Shown here: in pieces, positions 1-8,816 of the stretch | Layout: the number at the start of each line of letters is the position of its first letter | Numbering within the stretch: the stretch's first letter is position 1 | DNA from: Clostridia bacterium | Lineage (GTDB): Bacteria; Bacillota; Clostridia; Christensenellales; Aristaeellaceae | Reading direction: 5' to 3' | DNA length: 64,000 nucleotides | Assembly (NCBI GenBank): GCA_017541105.1 | Contig: JAFXZS010000001.1 | Coordinates: forward strand, 89,727 to 153,726 | The notes under the pieces: model-generated | Seen by the model: the letters and a program-made list of their open reading frames with translations, nothing else | Told to the model about the DNA's origin: nothing | The model's database searches: none | Made by a program: the position numbers and the translations under genes

Positions 1-915
1 CTTTCCGAGCAGGACCGGAAGGACATCCTGTTCGGCCTGGAAAACGATATCGACTTTGTGGCGGCCTCCTTTGTCAGCACCCGGGCGGATGTCCAGCAGC
101 TCCGGGACCTGATGGACCAGAACGGCGGCGGGGATGTGGACCTGATTGCCAAGATCGAGAACCGGAGCGGCGTCGATCATATCGAGGAAATCTGTGAGGT
201 CGCAGACGGCGTCATGGTTGCCCGCGGCGACCTGGGCGTGGAAATCCCCTTCATGGAAGTGCCGGCGCTGCAGAAATACCTGATCAGCAAATGCCGGATG
301 CTCGGAAAGCGGGTCATCACCGCCACGGAAATGCTGGAGAGCATGATCCAGAATCCGCGGCCGACCCGGGCGGAAATCTCGGATGTGGCGAACGCGGTCT
401 ATGACGGCTCCTCCGCGATCATGCTCAGCGGGGAAACCGCCGCGGGCAAGTATCCCGTCCAGGCGGCAGCCACCATGGCGAAGACGGCGGAGTTCACGGA
501 AGCGGGGATTGATTACGCGGAACGTTTCCTCACCATGGAATTCCGGATTCATAACAATCTCGACGCGATTTCCCATGCCACCTGCTCCATGGCGGTGGAT
601 GTCGGCGCCAAAGCGATCGTCGTCAATTCCATTTCCGGGCGGACAGCCCGGATGGTCAGCCGCTTCCGGTGCCCTGTGAACATCATCGGGACGACGACCA
701 GCCCCAAAGCCTGGCGAAAGCTGAATATGTCCTGGGGTGTGACCCCGGTGCTGACGGAAGCGTATTCTTCCATGGATGTGATGTTCTGGCAGGACCTGAA
801 ACTGGCGAAGGATCTCTTTGCGCTCCAGCCGGGGGACAATGTGGTGCTGACCGGAGGGCAGATCAACGGCGCGCCGGGCAACACCAATACCATCAAGGTG
901 GAAACGGTGAAATGA
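1..915 (+). CDS. pyk: Pyruvate kinase, C-terminal part (5' end outside window)
   Basis: The reading frame is open from the first base, so the gene begins upstream. Pyruvate kinase transfers phosphate from phosphoenolpyruvate to ADP in the last ATP-yielding step of glycolysis, in the cytoplasm. Visible are KIEN followed by VMVARGDLGVEIP (Mg and substrate site in the barrel) and TATEMLESMIQNPRPTRAE, then DGSSAIMLSGETAAGKYP. The C-terminal alpha/beta domain follows and ends near VVLTGGQINGAPGNTNTIKVE. Roughly the last 305 residues are present, with no sign of damage. The next gene follows after about 50 bases on the same strand and seems unrelated. Confidence 0.96.
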   Translation, partial: LSEQDRKDILFGLENDIDFVAASFVSTRADVQQLRDLMDQNGGGDVDLIAKIENRSGVDHIEEICEVADGVMVARGDLGVEIPFMEVPALQKYLISKCRMLGKRVITATEMLESMIQNPRPTRAEISDVANAVYDGSSAIMLSGETAAGKYPVQAAATMAKTAEFTEAGIDYAERFLTMEFRIHNNLDAISHATCSMAVDVGAKAIVVNSISGRTARMVSRFRCPVNIIGTTTSPKAWRKLNMSWGVTPVLTEAYSSMDVMFWQDLKLAKDLFALQPGDNVVLTGGQINGAPGNTNTIKVETVK

Positions 916-964
916 CAGGACAGGAACGGCCGGGAAGCATATCGGCTGAAGGGGGCACAGGATT

Positions 965-1627
965 GTGATGACGATCATGGAAGCAATAGACGCCAGGCAT
1001 TCCGTGCGCGCATATCTGGACCGGCCGATTGACCGGGACACCCGGCAGCGGCTGGATGAGTTTGTGCGGGAATGCAACCTGGCATCCGGGCTGGATATCT
1101 TTATCCGGTACGGCGATCCGGACGGTTTTGACTCAAGGCTTGCGCACTACGGGCATTTCCGCAATGTGAAAAACTATATCGTTCTGGCCGGGAAAAAGGG
1201 CCCGGATTTCGAATATGCCTGCGGCTACTATGGCGAGAAGATCGTCCTGTTTGCGCAGCAGTGCGGACTGAACACCTGCTGGGCAGCACTGACGTTCAAC
1301 AAGCGGAAGGTCAGAGAGCTGATTCCCGAAGGGGAAACCCTGTGCATGGTGATCGCGCTTGGCTACGGAGAGACACAGGGAGCCATCCGCAAAAGCAGGA
1401 AGGCGGAGGATGTCGCAGATTCCGGTATGGAACAGGAATGGTTCGCAAAGGGCGTGATTGCCGCGCTGAAAGCTCCGACCGCGGTCAATCAGCAGAAGTT
1501 CATGTTCAGCCTGAAGGACCGGGAACCGTTTGTGAGGGTCAGGGGGCTGGGATCATACACGAAGGTGGATCTGGGGATTGCTGCCTGCCATTTTGAAGCC
1601 GCATCGGGGCGAAAAGTGAGGCACTGA
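965..1627 (+). CDS. Nitroreductase family protein
   Basis: A 220-residue cytoplasmic protein of the FMN-dependent nitroreductase fold. The N-terminus has the typical EAIDARHSVRAYLDRPID start, where the conserved Arg-His-Ser-Val-Arg contacts FMN phosphate. The middle has the YYGEKIVLFAQQCGLNTCW helix, and the C-terminal half has APTAVNQQ, which resembles the second FMN-contact loop. Substrate cannot be told from sequence; family members reduce nitro compounds, quinones or flavins with NAD(P)H. GTG at 965 is chosen because AAGGGGG lies 9 bases upstream; ATG at 968 is the alternative. It is closer to the TM1586-like short nitroreductases than to NfsA/B. Confidence 0.85.
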   Translation: MMTIMEAIDARHSVRAYLDRPIDRDTRQRLDEFVRECNLASGLDIFIRYGDPDGFDSRLAHYGHFRNVKNYIVLAGKKGPDFEYACGYYGEKIVLFAQQCGLNTCWAALTFNKRKVRELIPEGETLCMVIALGYGETQGAIRKSRKAEDVADSGMEQEWFAKGVIAALKAPTAVNQQKFMFSLKDREPFVRVRGLGSYTKVDLGIAACHFEAASGRKVRH

Positions 1628-1651
1628 GAAACGCCGCAGCCTGACGGACAT

Positions 1652-1694
1652 AAAAAACGCACGGAACTGCCCGATATACCGGGAGTCGTGCGTT
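1652..1694 (-). terminator. Rho-independent terminator between convergent genes
   Basis: The arms AACGCACG (1656-1663) and CGTGCGTT (1687-1694) pair, with further inner pairing of ACT/AGT and CCCG/CGGG. On the minus strand the stem is followed by a U-run made by the A-run at 1652-1657. The stem overlaps the stop codon of the minus-strand acetyltransferase. Confidence 0.8.
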
Positions 1695-2208
1695 ATTCAT
1701 TCAGATGAAAGGCATACCGGCAGATGCGCTGTTCTGTCCCATGCTCCATGCCGTTTCCCTCGTATTCCAGTTCAAATCCGCACTTTTCCATGACTCTGCG
1801 GGAAGCAAGGTTATCCTGCACGCAGATGCCTGTGATCTGATGAATCCCGAGATGTTTCATGATTGCGGGAAGAAAAGCCTTCATGGCTTCCGTGGCATAC
1901 CCTTTTTTCACATGGCGCTTTCCGATATGGTACCCGGCTTCCCACGCGCCGCCGCCGATCGGAACGGCCTGTACGTGGCCGATGGGCGTTCCGTTTTTCA
2001 GCAGCACGGGGTAGACCAGCGGCCCTTCCGCGCTTCCGTACTGCGCCCTCAGGAACCGGATGGTTTCCGCTGCTTCCTCAACGGTCTCAAAAACCTCGTC
2101 GGGTAGGAACCGCCGGTTATCCTCGTCCAGCGAGTTCTCATGAACTGCCTGCGCCATTTCCGGCGTGAATTCGGAAATCATCAATCTTTCTGTCTCCAAC
2201 TGAAACAT
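1693..2208 (-). CDS. GNAT family N-acetyltransferase (RimJ/RimL-like)
   Basis: A 171-residue cytoplasmic acetyltransferase. It starts with the RimJ/RimL hallmark LETERLMISEFTPE and carries the acetyl-CoA region around YHIGKRHVKKGYATEAM, where the loop after the central strand binds the pyrophosphate. It ends with NLASRRVMEKCGFELE, the usual motif of this subfamily. Acceptor substrate is not predictable: protein N-termini, aminoglycosides and small amines are all used by relatives. ATG at 2208 is chosen because GGGAGGTGG lies just upstream; the frame is open further up, but that part looks noncoding. It is divergent from the next gene. Confidence 0.88.
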   Translation of the reverse strand: MFQLETERLMISEFTPEMAQAVHENSLDEDNRRFLPDEVFETVEEAAETIRFLRAQYGSAEGPLVYPVLLKNGTPIGHVQAVPIGGGAWEAGYHIGKRHVKKGYATEAMKAFLPAIMKHLGIHQITGICVQDNLASRRVMEKCGFELEYEGNGMEHGTEQRICRYAFHLNE

Positions 2209-2266
2209 GCAGATTCCACCTCCCGCAGCGGTGTTTTCCATACAGCTCCTGACGGCAGCCAGCCAT

Positions 2267-2295
2267 ATTGTAGGAAGGAACTTCCGGCATGTCAA
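2267..2295 (-). promoter_or_regulatory. Sigma-A type promoter, minus strand, for the 2208 gene
   Basis: Read on the minus strand: TTGACA (2290-2295), 17-base spacer, TACAAT (2267-2272). It faces the acetyltransferase starting at 2208. Confidence 0.7.
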
Positions 2296-2322
2296 GGCGG
2301 GAAGCCGGCGGGGGAAAACGGT

Positions 2323-2351
2323 TTGACATGCGCCGGATCGCCTGTTACAAT
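2323..2351 (+). promoter_or_regulatory. Sigma-A type promoter for the 2423 gene
   Basis: TTGACA (2323-2328), 17-base spacer, TACAAT (2346-2351). It is back to back with the minus-strand promoter at 2267-2295 in the divergent intergenic region. Confidence 0.72.
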
Positions 2352-2422
2352 GCGGGAACGGACGGTCACAATTCTGATGCGGAAGGCGCCTGCGCGGCGC
2401 CCGGCCGGGAGGGCATGATGCA

Positions 2423-3184
2423 ATGATCCATGAAATCAAGGATACCGGAAAAGTCCGAAGCCTCTTTGAAGGATGGGAGGAAACACTTATTTATTCATGC
2501 CTGCAGAATGTGATGGGGAAGGTCTATGTGACGGATCCCGGGCATCCAAAGTCCGCCTTGGCTTTTGCCGGCTGCTTTTGCTTTTATGCCGGAGAGCCGG
2601 ACAGGGAGCTTGTGGCGCATAAGCCGGAAGGATTTGTCATCATGGTCCCTCAGGATGAAAAGTGGGCAGCGCTGATAGAAAGCTGTTTTCCAGACGCCCG
2701 GAGAGTGACCCGGTACGCGATGAAAAAGGACACCTGTTTCGATCCGGCCATGCTGCAAAAAGAAGCGGACCGGCTGCCGGAAGGTTATGAACTGAAGGAA
2801 ATCGACGCGGAGATTTATGATCAATGCCTGGAGGATCCCGTGACAAGGGACTTTGTCTCCTCCTTCGGAAGCAAGGAAAAGTATCTGGAATCGGGAAGGG
2901 GCATGGTCATCCTCAAAGGCGGCAGGATCGTTTCCGGAGCCTCTTCCTATACCCGCTACCGGGAAGGAATTGAAATCGAAGTGGATACGGTTGAAACCGA
3001 AAGGAGAAGGCACCTGGCAACCGCCGTGTGCGCGGCGCTGATCCTTCGATGCCTGAAAGAAGGGCTTTATCCCAGCTGGGACGCGCAGAACATGAATTCC
3101 GTCCATCTGGCGGAAAAGCTCGGCTACGAATTTGATCATGAGTATACAGCGTATGAGGTGGACAGCGCGGCAAGAACTCATTAG
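2423..3184 (+). CDS. GNAT acetyltransferase (ZmaR-like, PF12746 type)
   Basis: A 253-residue protein resembling the two-part GNAT acetyltransferases related to the zwittermicin self-resistance protein ZmaR. The N-terminal half (1-120) is a divergent GNAT-like lobe. The C-terminal half carries the acetyl-CoA-binding core: IVSGASSYTRYREGIEIEVDTVETERRRHLATAV, where ERRRHLATAV takes the place of the Q/RxxGxG/A loop. It ends with NSVHLAEKLGYEFDHEYTAYEV, typical for this family. Acetyl-CoA dependence is known of the family; the acceptor is unknown. A consensus promoter lies about 70 bases upstream. Confidence 0.85.
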   Translation: MIHEIKDTGKVRSLFEGWEETLIYSCLQNVMGKVYVTDPGHPKSALAFAGCFCFYAGEPDRELVAHKPEGFVIMVPQDEKWAALIESCFPDARRVTRYAMKKDTCFDPAMLQKEADRLPEGYELKEIDAEIYDQCLEDPVTRDFVSSFGSKEKYLESGRGMVILKGGRIVSGASSYTRYREGIEIEVDTVETERRRHLATAVCAALILRCLKEGLYPSWDAQNMNSVHLAEKLGYEFDHEYTAYEVDSAARTH

Positions 3185-3280
3185 CGCCTGTTCCCCGCAG
3201 AGAGGTTTTTCCCGCAATGTGAATTTTGTTTTCCTGTTTCAAGGCATCGTTTTACCCATATGGCAGGAACTGCAGACGGT

Positions 3281-3426
3281 TTCGTACAACCTCTTACCCG
3301 CTAAAGCTGTTGTTTTCCTTGGATTCGTGATTTCTTTATAAACTATGCAAGTGTACGAAAAAATGCTGTGCGTGAAAGGATTTCGTACACTTCGTACAGG
3401 TGTACGAGCCGTACAAAATTCGTACA
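3281..3426. repeat. Cluster of seven TTCGTACA-type sites in a gene-free stretch
   Basis: The gene-free stretch 3185-3618 holds seven copies of an 8-base word in both orientations: TTCGTACA at 3281-3288, 3382-3389, 3391-3398 and 3419-3426; TGTACGAA at 3352-3359; and the variants TGTACGAG at 3401-3408 and GCCGTACA at 3408-3415. Five are packed into 45 bases (3382-3426). They lie just upstream of a weak promoter-like pair (TTGCAA 3441-3446, TAAAAT 3466-3471, 19-base spacer). The layout suggests an operator cluster for a DNA-binding protein. I see no gene in the rest of this stretch. Confidence 0.65.
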
Positions 3427-3618
3427 GGGCACAGCAAGTCTTGCAACCGAAAAGTGCTTTCATGCTAAAATGTCACTGATATTTTTATCAGGAGACCAAA
3501 ATATCTTGAGTTTTCGTGTTATGGAACATAAAAGCAATATGACATTTTTCTGCCCAAAAGTTTTTGATTGTGAAGCATCTGTGCCGGATCAATCGTTTAT
3601 ATCGCGGAGGTGCTGTTC

Positions 3619-4848
3619 ATGAAGAAGTTTGTGATTATTCTGATTGTCGTTTTGCTGAGCATGACCGTTTCATCCTGCACAGCCTCCGAAAAACCTGAAG
3701 CATTGGTTGAGCTTAGCTGCGGAAAAGTGGAATACCTGAATTACCGGTGTACACTGCCGGACGGACGACTGCTGCTGACCGGCGGAACAAGAAGGGACGA
3801 GTACGGCGGGGACGCTGCGTGGATCATGTGCCTGAACACGGATCGGACGATCAGCTGGGAATATATCAGCCGGAAGGATGGTTATACTTCGGCCGAGGAG
3901 GCCACGGTGCTGACGGACGGGACAGTCGCGGTCATCATGGAGGATTATCCGAGAAAGCGGGCAGTGATGTTCTTTACGCCGGATGGGAAAAAAGCCCGAA
4001 AAAAGCTTGATCTGAAGAAGAAACGCGGGATCATATATACCATCACACCTTCTTTTATTATGTCATACGATGATGTGAGCAAAAAAGCAGAAGATTATCG
4101 GTACAAGACCATTTTGTATGACTGGAAAGGAAAGGAAATCAATCGGTATGATGGCCTGATCATGAAAGACGGATACGGCTATATTGTCCCAAACAATGAC
4201 GAATATGTATTCTTTGGCCATGATGCTGTATTCAACGGCCATGCGATGATCCAGAAGCTGGACGGATCGCTGGACAAGGTGTTGTGGGAAACGAGGATGG
4301 ACTGGCAATTGTCCGGCAGTGATACAGCGATGCTTGACTATGCCCTGAAAACCAGCGATGGCGGATATGTTGCGTGGCTGCGGGAAGGCTGCCCCGGAGA
4401 AAATGAATGGTCATCTTATGAGTGGGCTCATTTCCTTGTAAAGTTTGACGCGGACGGCCGTCTGCTGTGGGTGAAAGGTAAAGATGAGTACGGCCCTGAC
4501 ACCGGATATCTGTTTCTGCATGACGGAAAAATCGGTATTTTCTGTAAGGACAGTTTACAGATTGACGCATCCAGTTATATTTGCTGGCTGGATATGGACG
4601 GAAACAAGCTGGGAAATACGGAAGTCAAACTGAATCCTGATGACTTTAGGGTGCTTCGGGATTATATGGAGCCGGAAACTGCCGAAGAAAAGAGAACCAC
4701 TATCATGGACCAGCAGCAGTTCATTCCGATGGATGACGGGCTTTGGGTCATGGCAACATGCTTTGCTGCAAACGACCATGGGGAAGAAGGATTCAGCACG
4801 ATCTTTGACAGCCAGGAGATCGTCATGTTCAAAATACCGGAGACCTGA
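3619..4848 (+). CDS. Predicted lipoprotein of unknown function
   Basis: A 409-residue protein. The first 20 residues form a lipoprotein signal: MKKF, a hydrophobic run, then TVSSC with Cys at the lipobox, so it is probably anchored on the outer face of the membrane. The rest is repetitive beta-strand-like sequence with recurrent Asp-Gly turns (PDGRLL, DGTVAV, SDGGYVAW, DADGRLLW, MDGNKLG). This resembles PQQ- or Kelch-like propeller proteins, but I do not recognise a named family. ATG at 3619 is chosen over GTG at 3610 because GCGGAGG ends 8 bases before it. Codon use is less GC-rich than in the flanking housekeeping genes. It stands alone before the LytTR-led operon. Confidence 0.75.
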   Translation: MKKFVIILIVVLLSMTVSSCTASEKPEALVELSCGKVEYLNYRCTLPDGRLLLTGGTRRDEYGGDAAWIMCLNTDRTISWEYISRKDGYTSAEEATVLTDGTVAVIMEDYPRKRAVMFFTPDGKKARKKLDLKKKRGIIYTITPSFIMSYDDVSKKAEDYRYKTILYDWKGKEINRYDGLIMKDGYGYIVPNNDEYVFFGHDAVFNGHAMIQKLDGSLDKVLWETRMDWQLSGSDTAMLDYALKTSDGGYVAWLREGCPGENEWSSYEWAHFLVKFDADGRLLWVKGKDEYGPDTGYLFLHDGKIGIFCKDSLQIDASSYICWLDMDGNKLGNTEVKLNPDDFRVLRDYMEPETAEEKRTTIMDQQQFIPMDDGLWVMATCFAANDHGEEGFSTIFDSQEIVMFKIPET

Positions 4849-4947
4849 GCGATTTGTTACAATGTAAGGGGTACTGGGGGAAGAGATTATTAGTGATGAT
4901 TTTTGTGAGGATCAGTTTTGCGCAAAATGTTGACATAAAAGGAAAAC

Positions 4948-4976
4948 GTGACAGAAGTCTAAAACCGTTGTATAAT
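4948..4976 (+). promoter_or_regulatory. Promoter of the island operon, with nearby dyads
   Basis: GTGACA (4948-4953), 17-base spacer, TATAAT (4971-4976). It lies in the gap 4849-5167, which holds no gene. Downstream of the expected start are two dyads, GTTCTTCAGAAC (5016-5027) and GTTCGAAC (5033-5040), which could be operator sites. Confidence 0.6.
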
Positions 4977-5167
4977 CTTTAAATAAGTTACCAAAATGGC
5001 ATCGCCGTTCAGGTTGTTCTTCAGAACTTCATGTTCGAACGCTTTCTGGAATGTTTATCCCGATCAGAATACAACAGAAATTCGTAATCAAAGGCGGAAT
5101 GCTGGTAGACCAAACGGCAGAAAACTGAAGGAGAATGATGCCAGTCGGCGAGAGGAAAAGAGCAGAC

Positions 5168-5983
5168 ATGAACATAGCTTTTTTTGAAAAGAACGAGCAG
5201 AGCTGGATCAAACTGAAAGAGTGGCTTTGCGAATACACGATCCGTAAGGATATGGACTTCTCTGTTTTACGCTTTTACCGCAAGGATGCGGCAGAGGTAT
5301 TATTTAAATACGCAATAGGCATCAGCTTTGCTTTTATTTCGCTGGATCATGAGGAGAGCATGAAAATCGGCAAGGCTTTGGCCAGGCTGAATCCTCATTG
5401 TTATATTTGCTATTACGCTCAGAAGCCATGTGAGTTTCAGCCGTTTTTACATACCCGTCCGTTCGATTTTTACTTCGGGATCCGTTATCAAAACGATATG
5501 GATACTGTCATGGATGCGATGCTGTCAGAATACATTCAGTCAAGCGGTACTTTTTTGTATGAAACAAGAAGGAGCTTTTTATATTATCCCATTAAAAATA
5601 TCGCCTATTTTCAAAGTGATTTGAAATATGTTCATGTCATTGAGACGAACAGAATCCCAAACGAAATGCAGGAACAGGAGAATACGCATCGTCTTTATGC
5701 CCGATTGAGCGATATAGAAGCCGAATTGGAAAAACAGAAGACCGCATGGTGTTTTGTGCGAATCCACAAGAGCTATCTTGTGAATCAATACCATATTGCC
5801 AGCGTTGACAAGCAAAACCACTCGGTTCAGCTTACTAACGACGAGATACTGCCGATATCCGCCTCTTTTTACAATGAAGCCATTGGAAAGATCAGGAGTT
5901 TTAGAGCGCCTGTGATGCAGGAGAATCCTGATTCTGCTGTTTCGCACATCAATTATAACCAAATCAATTCCTGCTTAGAATAA
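5168..5983 (+). CDS. LytTR-family transcriptional regulator with degenerate receiver
   Basis: A 271-residue DNA-binding regulator. The C-terminal part, from about residue 140 (YETRRSFLYYPIKNIAYFQSD) to about 255, is a LytTR domain with the conserved F-x-R-I-H-K-S-Y-L-V-N core (FVRIHKSYLVN). The N-terminal 120 residues look like a receiver that lost the usual paired acidic residues: it begins NIAFFEKNEQS, and FISLDHEES keeps one Asp where the phosphorylated Asp would sit. No sensor kinase is nearby. ATG at 5168 follows GAGAGGA; the upstream ATGs at 5135/5138 sit too close to their SD. It heads the operon and is the likely regulator of it. Confidence 0.85.
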   Translation: MNIAFFEKNEQSWIKLKEWLCEYTIRKDMDFSVLRFYRKDAAEVLFKYAIGISFAFISLDHEESMKIGKALARLNPHCYICYYAQKPCEFQPFLHTRPFDFYFGIRYQNDMDTVMDAMLSEYIQSSGTFLYETRRSFLYYPIKNIAYFQSDLKYVHVIETNRIPNEMQEQENTHRLYARLSDIEAELEKQKTAWCFVRIHKSYLVNQYHIASVDKQNHSVQLTNDEILPISASFYNEAIGKIRSFRAPVMQENPDSAVSHINYNQINSCLE

Positions 5984-6028
5984 ATAAGTAGCATAATGCG
6001 TGAAGAACAGTACAGAGGAGGATTCCAT

Positions 6029-8740
6029 ATGTTGAAAGATATATTGAATATGCTTAGCAGAAACGAACTCAGCCTGGATGACCAGCACATTCCGATGAAT
6101 ATAAACGTTCCGGACGATTTTTACCAGTCACTGCTGGCGCAGCTTCTGGAACGAGACTACCTTTGCGGCACATCAGAAATGAAGTTCATCAATCTCTATG
6201 CGAAAAACCCAGGGACCGTCCCCCTGCGCAGACCGCAGATCCATTGGATGCAGATCACCCGGCTGCCGGTTCATCCCAATGAAAAAGAGGACTATGACCT
6301 TCTCTCCCGCTGGCAGGGCGTATTGTCAAGCATTCATGCCTGGGGGTATAGGTTGTATTTCCTGCTTTTGAGAAATGAAGGAAAAACAAAACTCTTCCTG
6401 GGTACGGCATCAGCCAATCAGAATATCACTGGCAATGACGCCATTCAGCAATTACGGCAAGCCACCTTCGGCTCTATGCCCGGAATGGGGCTTCAGGTGC
6501 TCGACGCAGGGGAGAAGGTTCTGAATGAGATTCATACACCGCTTCAGAGTATGGACAGCATCGGAGCGGTTACCGGGATTCCGTCATTCCAGGAGAACCA
6601 GAAAAAAGGGCTCCTTCAGACATTGGATCAACTGGCGTTTGGCATTCGGGACGCCCACGGAGAAGAAAAGAACTATGCAATGCTGGTGATCGCCGATCCC
6701 ATCAACGATGAAGAAATCACGGAAATCATCTCTTGCCATCGCAGACTGAGCAGCCAGATCCACTCGGCGGTAAAAATGACTGTGAACACATCGGATTCAA
6801 AGCAGGAATCCTTTGATCCTTTGGCGAGAAAAAAGGCGGGAGCCAATCTTCTTGGGACAGTTCTCGGCGGAATTGGCGGAATCTTATTGGGCAATCCTCA
6901 GGTTGGGGCGCTGATCGGCGGCAGTATCGCCAATACAGTTACATCAGACATCAGTCGGCCGAAAAGCGTCAGCAGCAGCTCTGGCCTCAGCACCGAATAC
7001 CTCGACAAGTTTGCCGAATATGCGGAATCTGCTACAGAACATCATATCAAGCGATTGAATGACGGCAGAAATTTTGGCTTCTGGAATACGGGAGTTTATG
7101 TTCTTGGGAATCTGCCTGTCGATGTGAAAACTGTTACCGGGATGCTGCGCTCCATCTATTCCGGAGAAGAGACCTATTATGAACCGATTCGTCTTCATCT
7201 GTTCCAGACTGACTCCAATGCCCTTTCAATCGTACGAAACAATTTTGACCTGCTGCCCATGCTGGACGCCAGAATTGTTAAGCCCAAAGAGGGGTTTACC
7301 TATGCCCAGAGCCAGTGGCATCTGTTTGGCAAGAATTATCAGTATCTCAGTACCCCGCTCTCCACGAAAGAACTGAGCCTTGCCACCTCCCTGCCCCGGC
7401 GTGATGTTCCGGGCCTCCGTTTTGTGAAGACCGCAGTACGTTTTGCAAACAACCCGGCAGAGGTTCCTGACGAGAAGAGCAAGATCCGCTTGGGCAGCAT
7501 CGTGGATACAGGCATTATCCAAGGGACCACCTACGATATCGACGTCAATTCTCTGGTGCGTCACGCGCTTATTACAGGTATCACCGGCAGCGGCAAGTCC
7601 ACTACCTGTAAGCGCTTGCTGGGCAAGGCAATGAAGCGGAGTATCCCCGTCATGGTCATTGAACCTGCAAAGGATGACTATGTGCGCTGGGCAATTGCTC
7701 AGAACCGTCACCTTCCTGCGGAAAAGCGTTTCAAAATCTATATGCCCGGCCTGGCTGAATTTGAAGGTTATCCGCTTGAACAGTTGAAGCTGAATCTATT
7801 TGAACCGGCTCACGCAAAGGATGCGCCGGTCGATCTGCTTCAGCACAGCGAAACGGCGGCCACGCTGCTGAATGCCTGCTTGCCGTCCGAGGAGGTTGTC
7901 CCAATCCTGATTGAAGAAACGATCTATAACACGATTTCCGATTTTGCGAAGGATAATGACAGAGATTTTGATGACGGACTTGTAGCCCCCCTGACAGCCT
8001 ATCCAAAGGTAGAGTACCTCATAGGACAGGCAGAAACCCTCATGCGACACAAAACGTACGAGGATCGGGTTCGGGAGAATATGAAGGAAATACTGATAAC
8101 TCGCTTTTCATCTCTGACTCGGGGAATGAGGGGAAAAATTCTGAATGTCAAAAAATCAACGGATTTTGCCGAACTGTTTTCTTCCAACGTCATCATCAAT
8201 ATCAGCAAGCTGTCAGGCTCCAAGGACAAGGCGCTGATTATGTCCCTGCTCATGCAGGCGCTGTACGAATACCGTGTTTCGTGTTATACCTATGATCGGA
8301 GTTACAGGGAGAAAGCGCAGAAGAATCAGCTTTTGCACCTTACGCTGATTGAAGAAGCGCATAATGTGCTGCTGAAGCCTGCTGATCACCAGAGCAGCGG
8401 AAGCCCCCAGCGCGCAGTGGCTGATTTGTTTGGAAATATGCTGTCCGAGGTTCGGGGCTACGGTCAGGGGCTGGTGGTCGTGGATCAGGTTCCCACCCGT
8501 CTGATCGACGATGTGATCAAGAACACAAACTACAAAATCGTGCATCGGATTACCGCTCCGGACGATCAGACGATCATGGCCTCCTGCATGGCGTTCCGGG
8601 ACGATCAGAAGTATATTATCCCCGCACTGGAGAAAGGCTATGCGATCATTTGCGGCGACGATGACGACGCAGCTGCCTGGGTAAAAATTCCGATGGCCGG
8701 ATCCGAGGAGGAGCATGCGCTGGATATCGAGGAAAGCTGA
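6029..8740 (+). CDS. HerA/VirB4-like P-loop ATPase (DUF87 type)
   Basis: A 903-residue ATPase of the HerA-FtsK class, whose members pump DNA or protein as hexamers. Walker A is GITGSGKST at residues 517-525 (Lys523). Walker B is LTLIEEAHN with Glu775-Glu776, followed by GNMLSEVRGYGQGLVVVDQ, the HerA-type sensor region. The N-terminal 500 residues are unlike HerA and may be an adaptor domain as in VirB4. A glycine-zipper segment near 270-303 (LLGTVLGGIGGILLGN) could insert in or touch a membrane. ATG at 6029 has GAGGAGG upstream. Role is inferred only: motor of an unrecognised system, either DNA processing/defence or export. Confidence 0.82.
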   Translation: MLKDILNMLSRNELSLDDQHIPMNINVPDDFYQSLLAQLLERDYLCGTSEMKFINLYAKNPGTVPLRRPQIHWMQITRLPVHPNEKEDYDLLSRWQGVLSSIHAWGYRLYFLLLRNEGKTKLFLGTASANQNITGNDAIQQLRQATFGSMPGMGLQVLDAGEKVLNEIHTPLQSMDSIGAVTGIPSFQENQKKGLLQTLDQLAFGIRDAHGEEKNYAMLVIADPINDEEITEIISCHRRLSSQIHSAVKMTVNTSDSKQESFDPLARKKAGANLLGTVLGGIGGILLGNPQVGALIGGSIANTVTSDISRPKSVSSSSGLSTEYLDKFAEYAESATEHHIKRLNDGRNFGFWNTGVYVLGNLPVDVKTVTGMLRSIYSGEETYYEPIRLHLFQTDSNALSIVRNNFDLLPMLDARIVKPKEGFTYAQSQWHLFGKNYQYLSTPLSTKELSLATSLPRRDVPGLRFVKTAVRFANNPAEVPDEKSKIRLGSIVDTGIIQGTTYDIDVNSLVRHALITGITGSGKSTTCKRLLGKAMKRSIPVMVIEPAKDDYVRWAIAQNRHLPAEKRFKIYMPGLAEFEGYPLEQLKLNLFEPAHAKDAPVDLLQHSETAATLLNACLPSEEVVPILIEETIYNTISDFAKDNDRDFDDGLVAPLTAYPKVEYLIGQAETLMRHKTYEDRVRENMKEILITRFSSLTRGMRGKILNVKKSTDFAELFSSNVIINISKLSGSKDKALIMSLLMQALYEYRVSCYTYDRSYREKAQKNQLLHLTLIEEAHNVLLKPADHQSSGSPQRAVADLFGNMLSEVRGYGQGLVVVDQVPTRLIDDVIKNTNYKIVHRITAPDDQTIMASCMAFRDDQKYIIPALEKGYAIICGDDDDAAAWVKIPMAGSEEEHALDIEES

Positions 8741-8816
8741 CTGCTGAATGGGGAAGGATTCATACGTCGAGCCTGGCAAAAAACAAACCATGAAGGAATG
8801 AAAGGGGCATCTGGCA

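Noticed and set aside
5024-5036. LexA (SOS) box before the LytTR gene
   Set aside because: GAAC and GTTC are separated by five bases, not four, and flanking C/G are missing, so it does not fit the Bacillota SOS box.
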